From positions 1 to 6,240 of the forward strand of contig JAKAHE010000122.1 in NCBI GenBank assembly GCA_021815285.1: 6,240 nt of DNA, in the 5' to 3' direction. Positions 1 through 4,605 of this stretch are shown in pieces. Source of the DNA: Nitrospirota bacterium (lineage in GTDB: Bacteria; Nitrospirota; JACRHJ01). Every line of letters begins with the position of its first letter. The stretch's first letter is position 1. A program made the position numbers and the translations under genes. The notes below the pieces were generated by a model that saw nothing but the letters and a program-made list of their open reading frames with translations, made no database searches and was not told the origin of the DNA.

Positions 1-975
1 AAAGGAATCGATTTGCCTATACCGTTCCAGCGCATGAGCTACGCCGATGCTATGGAGCGATACGGCTCGGACAAGCCGGATACGCGCTTCGGGCTGGAGC
101 TTAAAAATCTATCCGAAGTCGTGAAGACGACTCAGTTTCAGGTAATGAAGGGCGCGCTCTCCTCCGGCGGAGTCGTCAAGGGGGTGAACGCGAAGGGGCT
201 TGCAGGCATGTCGAGGAAGGAAATCGAGGACCTGACAAATACCGCAATATCTTTCGGAGCGAAGGGGCTCGCGTGGATGAAGGTGACCGCGCAGGGGATA
301 GAGTCGCCGATTAAAAAATTCTTCGACGAAGCGACGCTTTCGGAAATATCAAAAGCCCTTGATGCGAAAGAGGGAGACCTGCTGGTCTTCGTCGCGGACA
401 AGAAGAAGGTAGCGGACGACGTCCTGGGCCGTCTCAGGCTCGAAGTAGCCAAGCGGCTTGGCCTGATTGACGATACGAAGTTCAACTTCCTCTGGGTGAC
501 GGACTTCCCCCAGTTTGAATACAACGAGGACGAGAAACGCTGGGAGGCGATGCATCATCCGTTCACCGCGCCGAGACCGGAAGATGTGCCGTTTCTGCTA
601 AGCGACCCGGAGAAGGTGAGGGCGCGCGCTTACGACCTTGTGTTAAACGGCAGCGAAGTCGGCGGCGGGAGCATCCGCATACACCGCTCGGAAGTGCAGG
701 CTGAGATGTTCAAAGCATTGGGAATCGACGAGGCGCGGGCAATGGAGCGCTTCGGATTTCTGCTCGAAGCGCTGGAGTACGGCGCGCCGCCGCACGGTGG
801 AATCGCCTTCGGCCTGGACAGGCTCTCGATGATACTGACTGGCGCGGAGTCCATCAGGGACGTAATCGCGTTCCCGAAGACGCAGAAGGCGACATGTCTT
901 ATGACCGATGCGCCGTCGGACGTTGAGAAGGCTCAGCTTCGGGAGTTGCACATAAAGCTGGACGTGGTGACGTAG
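1..975 (+). CDS. aspS: Aspartyl-tRNA synthetase, C-terminal 324 residues (5' end outside window)
   Basis: Charges tRNA-Asp with aspartate in the cytoplasm (class II synthetase). The reading frame is open from base 1 (AAA GGA ATC GAT), so the TTG at 13 is internal, not a start. The fragment is the bacterial-type catalytic region with its insertion domain. It shows YGSDKPDTRF (fragment residues 21-30), the GAD insertion (about 40-150), FLWVTDFPQFEY (163-174), HHPFTAP (185-191), NGSEVGGGSIRIH (216-228) and class II motif 3 GIAFGLDR (267-274) with Arg274. The terminal block from FPKTQKATCLMTDAPS onward is nearly invariant in the family. Bacterial AspRS is about 590 residues, so the anticodon-binding domain and motif 1 lie upstream. 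All visible motifs are intact. Whether the enzyme is discriminating or also charges tRNA-Asn cannot be judged, because the deciding residues are in the missing N-terminal part. It ends at TAG and converges on the GH57 gene. Confidence 0.97.
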   Translation, partial: KGIDLPIPFQRMSYADAMERYGSDKPDTRFGLELKNLSEVVKTTQFQVMKGALSSGGVVKGVNAKGLAGMSRKEIEDLTNTAISFGAKGLAWMKVTAQGIESPIKKFFDEATLSEISKALDAKEGDLLVFVADKKKVADDVLGRLRLEVAKRLGLIDDTKFNFLWVTDFPQFEYNEDEKRWEAMHHPFTAPRPEDVPFLLSDPEKVRARAYDLVLNGSEVGGGSIRIHRSEVQAEMFKALGIDEARAMERFGFLLEALEYGAPPHGGIAFGLDRLSMILTGAESIRDVIAFPKTQKATCLMTDAPSDVEKAQLRELHIKLDVVT

Positions 976-986
976 CGCGTTCAGAT

Positions 987-1065
987 TGTCATTGCGAGGA
1001 GCGAATGCGACACGGCGACCTCAGAATTTAAAAACCGGGACTGCTTCGTTTCACTCGCAATGACA
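987..1065. repeat. Imperfect palindromic intergenic element with 12-bp terminal inverted repeats
   Basis: TGTCATTGCGAG at 987-998 is matched exactly in reverse complement by CTCGCAATGACA at 1054-1065. Pairing continues imperfectly inward: GAGCGAATGCGAC on the left resembles the complement of GACTGCTTCGTTTCA on the right, with indels. The core (about 1020-1040) is AT-richer and unpaired. The ends and the GCTTCG/GAGCGAA inner blocks resemble a dispersed repeat I recall from many Gram-negative genomes (TCATTGCGAGGAGCGAAGCGACGAAGCAATC and its complement). This copy looks decayed. It fills most of the gap between two converging genes, where such elements often sit, and its hairpin could slow transcription from either side. 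Only one copy is visible here, so dispersal is recalled, not shown. Confidence 0.72.
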
Positions 1066-1067
1066 GG

Positions 1068-1094
1068 CCGGGCGCGATGCGCGGCGGTTTATTT
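1068..1094 (+). terminator. Weak candidate intrinsic terminator for aspS
   Basis: On the + strand, GCGC (1072-1075) can pair with GCGC (1079-1082) around a GAT loop. CCG (1068-1070) can pair with CGG (1085-1087) across a small internal loop. TTTATTT (1088-1094) follows directly. Stem plus T-rich tail fits Rho-independent termination, but the stem is short and interrupted. The T tract runs into the stop codon of the GH57 gene on the other strand. The palindromic repeat just upstream may contribute. Confidence 0.3.
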
Positions 1095-2682
1095 ACGCGT
1101 ATACCTTGTAATCCAGTTCCGGAAAGATATTGTCCCGGCCCTCCAGGTCTTCGAGAAATTTCCTGTCTATCTTTTTGTCGTTGATCATCCCGTAGAGCGC
1201 ATTGAAGCTGTTCACATGGTCCTTGGTGCGCTTCACCGCATACTGCACCATCGTGCCGGTCTTCATTATGAAAGCCCAGTCCGAGCTCTGCGCGAGAAGA
1301 AGCTCCCTTGCCGCCTGGTTCAGCGCGCGGAGCGCCAGACCGTCTGTGAAATTGCCGGGGTTGTTGTTTCTGGCAAGCTCGACCATCCTCTGTGACGCCT
1401 TGTGCAGGTGCCGGTATACCCAGTCGTTTGAGCCTTCCAGCCATACCTCGGCATAACCCTTGTATCCCCATGACGAAAGCGACGGCGTGGCCTTCTGGTT
1501 CTTCGGGTGCTCGTCCAGGTATTCCATCGGCGTTATTGGACGGACGTTGTTCTGGTCGAAGTGCAGTTTTCTGAACAGGAAGTCCAGCCATTCCGGGCCC
1601 TCGAACCACCAGTGCCCGAAAAGCTCCGCGTCGTAGGGAGAGACGATTATGGGTTTTCTGTCCATTATGGAGAAGAGATATTCCGCCTGCTTCTCGCGGT
1701 TGAACATGAAGTTCCCGGCGTGCTCCGCGGCCTTGCCAACGGCCCTAGCGCGGATATATGGCTCCTTGTGCTCCGTCGGCCCTGTAATCTGGTAATATTT
1801 CATGCCGAGGTTAGTCCTTGTGCCGTCGCCGTGCAGGTAGGGGCGGATGTAGTCGTAGTCGAGGTCGAAGCCGATGTCCCTGTAGAAGTCCCTGTAGCAG
1901 TAATCTCCGGGATAGCCTTCCTGCGCACTCCAGACCTGTTTGGAGGATTCAAGGTCGCGCCCGAACGCCGCGACGCCGTTCGGGCAGTATATGGGCGCGA
2001 ATACGCCGTATTTGGGCCTTGGAGAACCGTAGAGGATGCCGTGGCTGTCCGTAAAGAAGAACTTTATGCCGTGCTGTTTCAATATTTCTTCAAGGCCCGG
2101 ATAATATCCGCACTCAGGGAGCCATATTCCCCTTGGCGGGCGGCCGAGATGTTTTTCGTAGTTCTGCGCGGCTATCGCAATCTGGGCGCGCACGGCGTTC
2201 GGATTAAGCTCCATGAGCGGCAGGAAACCGTGCGTTGCGGCGCAGGTGATTATCTCGAGCTTTCCCATGTCCTGGAATTTTTTGAACGCGCGGACAAGGT
2301 TACCGCCGTATTTTGTCTCGAAGACATATTTGCAGTTGTTGAAACGCTCACGGTACATGCGGGCGAGCTCGTGGAACTGCGGCTGCCAGCGGGTGCGGTC
2401 CACCTCCTTTTCTGACAGTTCTATAAGTCTTGCGATATGGCGGAGATAGCGTTCCTGGAGGAACGGATCTGTCAGCATTGCGATGAGCGTGGGTGTGAGG
2501 CTCATCGTGATGCGGAAGTCCACGCCGTCGGCGACGAGAGAATCGAAGACGTTTATGAGCGGGATGTAGGTCTCGCTGATGGCCTCGAAAAGCCAGTCTT
2601 CTTCAAGAAAATCATTGTATTCCGGGTGTCTTACAAACGGAAGATGCGCGTGCAGAACTATAGTGAGATAACCCTTTTCCAA
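1093..2682 (-). CDS. GH57 glycoside hydrolase, predicted 1,4-alpha-glucan branching enzyme (DUF1957 type)
   Basis: Predicted to cut an alpha-1,4 glucan chain and re-attach it through an alpha-1,6 bond, building branched storage glucan in the cytoplasm (no signal peptide). The 529 residues match the family size. All five GH57 regions are visible: HAHLPF (11-16), CAATHGFLP (147-155), WLPECGY (187-193) with nucleophile Glu190, SPYDAELFGHWW (348-359) with acid/base Asp351, and the helical C-terminal part with SSWGYKGY (Trp405, Trp414) and QSSDWAF (465-471). These are branching-enzyme rather than amylase features; specificity is inferred. Start choice: an in-frame GTG at 2691 has no spaced ribosome site, whereas TTG at 2682 lies 6 nt after GAGGTG and gives the usual short N-terminus MEKGYL before the first motif. 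If GTG were used the protein would gain three residues. It is the second gene of an operon behind the DUF4912 gene and ends at TAA. Confidence 0.93.
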   Translation of the reverse strand: MEKGYLTIVLHAHLPFVRHPEYNDFLEEDWLFEAISETYIPLINVFDSLVADGVDFRITMSLTPTLIAMLTDPFLQERYLRHIARLIELSEKEVDRTRWQPQFHELARMYRERFNNCKYVFETKYGGNLVRAFKKFQDMGKLEIITCAATHGFLPLMELNPNAVRAQIAIAAQNYEKHLGRPPRGIWLPECGYYPGLEEILKQHGIKFFFTDSHGILYGSPRPKYGVFAPIYCPNGVAAFGRDLESSKQVWSAQEGYPGDYCYRDFYRDIGFDLDYDYIRPYLHGDGTRTNLGMKYYQITGPTEHKEPYIRARAVGKAAEHAGNFMFNREKQAEYLFSIMDRKPIIVSPYDAELFGHWWFEGPEWLDFLFRKLHFDQNNVRPITPMEYLDEHPKNQKATPSLSSWGYKGYAEVWLEGSNDWVYRHLHKASQRMVELARNNNPGNFTDGLALRALNQAARELLLAQSSDWAFIMKTGTMVQYAVKRTKDHVNSFNALYGMINDKKIDRKFLEDLEGRDNIFPELDYKVYA

Positions 2683-2688
2683 ACCCGA

Positions 2689-2694
2689 CACCTC
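2689..2694 (-). promoter_or_regulatory. Ribosome binding site GAGGTG that decides the GH57 start
   Basis: On the - strand the junction reads TAA CAA GAG GTG TCG GGT TTG GAA. GAGGTG matches the anti-Shine-Dalgarno sequence and is 6 nt before the TTG at 2680-2682, the ideal distance. It includes the GTG triplet that would otherwise be taken as start. It begins 3 nt after the upstream stop codon, so translation of the two genes is probably coupled. Confidence 0.6.
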
Positions 2695-2697
2695 TTG

Positions 2698-3798
2698 TTA
2701 GCTTATCCTTGTTGACCTGGTGACTTCCGGTGTTATGCGTCTCGTCTCGACCTCGTCCGCAGACGTGGCGGAACATTCTATAATCTGTTTTCCGTCGGGA
2801 AGGGCGAAACGGAGCGTGAAGGTGCCGTCCGGACGCAGTTCAATGGGACGCCCCTGAATGCTTACCTTCGCGTCGGGTTCGGTCGCGCCGTAGACTATAA
2901 GTTCCGTGTTAAGCACGAACCAGAAGGCCCTCTGTTTCTTTTTGAAAGGCGACATGAGCGCAAGCGAGCCCATGCCTGGCGATGCGATGCCGAAGGGCAA
3001 TTTGCCTCCGGCGGCCAAGCGTATGTCCGCCGAAGAGGCGCCGGTAAGGGCGCTTAAGCCCCCGGAAAGCGCGAAAATCCTCTCGAAATCGCTGTCCGGG
3101 ACCATCCATTCCTCGTCCAGAATGTCGGAGACCGAGTCCCTTGGCGTCCGGACTGCGTTAGAGCGGGCAAGGGTTACAAACTTTCCGTCCTGCGTCTTGA
3201 GCCCCAGGTCCACGATAAAAGACCTGCCGGGCATCCCGGTATTTATATACCAGTTCCCGACCCTGTCGTAAATGCCTATGTCGTAATGGCCGTGGTCGTT
3301 TTTGCCGTTGAAACGTATATCCGTAACGTCGTATACCCTAAGGGCCAGGTATGCGTCTTCTCCGGCCTTGCCGAGGGTTCCGCGCTCGATTTCCAGCTTC
3401 CTCTGGGATACCTCCCAGTAGGAATATGTCCAGTGCGGGTCCCGGACAAGGAGGACTATGCGCTCGTCCCCATAGTGATGCGGGAGTTCGGCGGGCAGAC
3501 GGAACTCCTCCGGCGGCGCTCCGGTATAAAATTTGCTTTCTTCCACCGCCTGTTGCACGCTCTGGGCCGGTTGAGCCGCTTCGGAATGTTGCGGGGCCGG
3601 GGCAAATCGACCTGTTCCGGGGGCTGACGGCTTATTCTGCGCGTAAGATTCAGGCGTAGATAGGGAGGCGGCCTTTGCGGATTGCAAGGTTTTTATAATT
3701 TCCTGCTTTTTGGCGCCTTTTCTGACGCTTATCCCAAGCTTCAGGGCAAGCTCCTGAAGCTCTTTTTCTTCAAGCTTTTCCAGACTGGACTTTTTCAT
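2698..3798 (-). CDS. DUF4912 domain protein with an N-terminal SAP/Rho-N-like helical motif
   Basis: Function unknown. The 366 residues divide into four parts. Residues 1-42 are a charged helical hairpin (LEKLEEKELQELALKLGI, then KGAKKQEIIKTL) resembling SAP or Rho N-terminal motifs, which often bind nucleic acid. Residues 43-95 are a low-complexity Ala/Pro/Gln linker. Residues about 100-240 are the DUF4912 core: LPHHYGDERIVLLVRDPHW (105-123), YWEV (127-130), NWYINTG (182-188). Residues about 290-345 form a beta-rich, Ig-like-looking segment with TELIVYGATEPDAKVSIQGR (298-317) and LRPDGTFTLRFALPDG (321-336). There is no signal peptide or membrane segment, so it is probably cytoplasmic. ATG start; upstream only a weak GGGG could serve as ribosome site. 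It leads the operon with the GH57 enzyme, with 6-15 nt between them depending on the GH57 start, which suggests a role in glucan metabolism or in regulating that enzyme. This role is inference. Confidence 0.88.
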   Translation of the reverse strand: MKKSSLEKLEEKELQELALKLGISVRKGAKKQEIIKTLQSAKAASLSTPESYAQNKPSAPGTGRFAPAPQHSEAAQPAQSVQQAVEESKFYTGAPPEEFRLPAELPHHYGDERIVLLVRDPHWTYSYWEVSQRKLEIERGTLGKAGEDAYLALRVYDVTDIRFNGKNDHGHYDIGIYDRVGNWYINTGMPGRSFIVDLGLKTQDGKFVTLARSNAVRTPRDSVSDILDEEWMVPDSDFERIFALSGGLSALTGASSADIRLAAGGKLPFGIASPGMGSLALMSPFKKKQRAFWFVLNTELIVYGATEPDAKVSIQGRPIELRPDGTFTLRFALPDGKQIIECSATSADEVETRRITPEVTRSTRIS

Positions 3799-3827
3799 TG
3801 ACCCGGCCCCGCATTGTTTTTACGCAT
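3795..3827 (-). CDS. Possible 10-codon leader ORF overlapping the DUF4912 start
   Basis: Within the predicted 5' leader of the DUF4912 mRNA, ATG at 3827 opens a 10-residue ORF, MRKNNAGPGQ. Its TGA stop overlaps the DUF4912 start codon as ATGA. AAGGTG lies 11 nt before its ATG, rather far for a ribosome site. The DUF4912 start has only a weak site of its own, so re-initiation from this ORF is conceivable. A chance ORF this short is also quite likely, and the peptide has no attenuator-like codon run. Confidence 0.2.
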   Translation of the reverse strand: MRKNNAGPGQ

Positions 3828-3855
3828 TTGAAGACCGACACCTTAAACTTAAAAA

Positions 3856-3884
3856 AATATAACAAAAAAGAAACGCGGTGTCAA
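3856..3884 (-). promoter_or_regulatory. Sigma-70-type promoter of the DUF4912/GH57 operon
   Basis: On the - strand, a perfect TTGACA (3884-3879) is followed by a 17-nt spacer and TATATT (3861-3856), five of six matches to the -10 consensus. Transcription should begin near 3849, giving a leader of about 50 nt before the ATG at 3798. The near-consensus boxes suggest solid basal expression of both genes. Confidence 0.72.
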
Positions 3885-3902
3885 AAAAGGGGGGCAATTT
3901 TA

Positions 3903-3932
3903 TTGCAATTATCATCAAACATAAATTATAAT
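3903..3932 (+). promoter_or_regulatory. Sigma-70-type promoter of the HAD gene, predicted leaderless
   Basis: TTGCAA (3903-3908, four of six matches) is followed by an 18-nt spacer and a perfect TATAAT (3927-3932). A start 7-8 nt after the -10 box falls at 3939-3940, that is on the A of the ATG or one base before it. No Shine-Dalgarno sequence lies upstream of the ATG, which agrees with a leaderless transcript. The -35 box overlaps an inverted repeat GCAAT-TTT-ATTGC (3894-3906). Confidence 0.62.
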
Positions 3933-3941
3933 CCGGATTAT
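3928..3941. promoter_or_regulatory. Perfect 14-bp palindrome over the -10 box and start codon (possible operator)
   Basis: ATAATCCGGATTAT is identical to its reverse complement. It covers five bases of the TATAAT box, the predicted transcription start and the first two bases of the HAD start codon. A dimeric repressor bound here would block the promoter. No regulator gene is next to it, and its AT-rich arms partly arise from the -10 sequence itself, so its role is a guess. Confidence 0.35.
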
Positions 3942-4605
3942 GACAAAGGCGGCGCTTTTCGACCTCGACGGGACACTGGTAGATTCCCGTGAAGATATAG
4001 CAAGTTCCGTTAACCGTATGCTGCGTGACATGGGTTATCCCGCACGTGACGAAAGGGAGATATACGGTTACATAGGGGGCGGGGTGCACAAGCTCGTCCT
4101 GGCATCTCTCCCGCCGGAGTCAGTAACCGGCAAACCGGCATCGGATATTGTGGACGAAGGAGTGGAGAGGTTCTGGCGGATATACAAAGACCACGTCCTC
4201 GATACCACTGCCCCGTATGACGGCGTACGAAAGGCGCTTAAGACGCTGTCCGGCATTTCCGGCCTTAAGCTCGGCGTGGCTACCAACAAGCCGCTTACGC
4301 ATGCCCGGCTTATTTTGAGCGGACTTAATTTGTCAGGACTTTTTTCCTGCGTGAAGGGCTGGGTCCCCGGCCTTCCCGTAAAGCCGGACCCCGCGATACT
4401 TCTGCTTGCGCTGAGGGATATGGATATATCGCCGTCAGATGCCATTATGGTGGGCGACGGGACAAACGACCTGCTCGCCGCGCGCGCCGCAGGGATGAAG
4501 TGCTGTCTCGTGGGTTATGGCTACGGAGACAAGGCGAGGCTTCTTGAGGCCGGGCCGGATTTTTTTGCCGAACGGGTAGAGGACTTAAAGGAAATTATAG
4601 GATAG
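3940..4605 (+). CDS. HAD-superfamily phosphatase, phosphoglycolate phosphatase-like
   Basis: Cytoplasmic Mg-dependent phosphate-ester hydrolase of the Gph/COG0546 type. The typical substrate in this group is 2-phosphoglycolate, but pyrophosphate or other small phosphates are possible; sequence alone does not settle it. The 221 residues carry all HAD motifs: motif I FDLDGTLVDS (7-16) with nucleophile Asp8 and acid Asp10, motif II VATNKP with Thr115, motif III Lys148 in KPDP, and motif IV VGDGTNDLLAARAAG (171-185) with Asp173 and Asp177. A helical C1 cap lies between motifs I and II (about 16-85), with GYIGGGVHKLV (43-53) as in Gph proteins. The ATG at 3940 is firm because motif I begins at residue 7. 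No ribosome site precedes it, and the promoter suggests a leaderless mRNA. The gene is divergent from the DUF4912 operon, and its last 21 bp overlap the end of comEC. Confidence 0.92.
   Translation: MTKAALFDLDGTLVDSREDIASSVNRMLRDMGYPARDEREIYGYIGGGVHKLVLASLPPESVTGKPASDIVDEGVERFWRIYKDHVLDTTAPYDGVRKALKTLSGISGLKLGVATNKPLTHARLILSGLNLSGLFSCVKGWVPGLPVKPDPAILLLALRDMDISPSDAIMVGDGTNDLLAARAAGMKCCLVGYGYGDKARLLEAGPDFFAERVEDLKEIIG

Noticed and set aside
13..15. TTG as the start of aspS
   Set aside because: The frame is open before it, and the encoded residues belong to the middle of AspRS.
1028..1609. 193-codon open frame on the - strand
   Set aside because: It overlaps the GH57 C-terminus and the palindromic repeat in another frame, is low in recognisable motifs and rich in Gly/Pro/Arg, as expected from GC-rich shadow frames.
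1507..2415. 302-codon open frame on the + strand
   Set aside because: It lies entirely antisense to the GH57 gene, whose motifs are unmistakable. The translation shows no family motif, and its Val/Arg-rich makeup is that of a complementary-strand shadow.
3798..3992. 64-codon + strand ORF across the divergent promoter region
   Set aside because: It reads through promoter elements in a frame different from the HAD gene, and its Lys/Asn-rich sequence reflects the AT-rich DNA.
3820..4089. 89-codon - strand ORF running from the HAD gene into the divergent region
   Set aside because: It is antisense to HAD motif I, has no ribosome site seen, and crosses both promoters.
4548..4567. GGCCGGGCCGG followed by a T run near the HAD 3' end
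   Set aside because: It looks like a terminator but cannot form a stem with a workable loop, and it lies within the HAD coding sequence before its stop codon.
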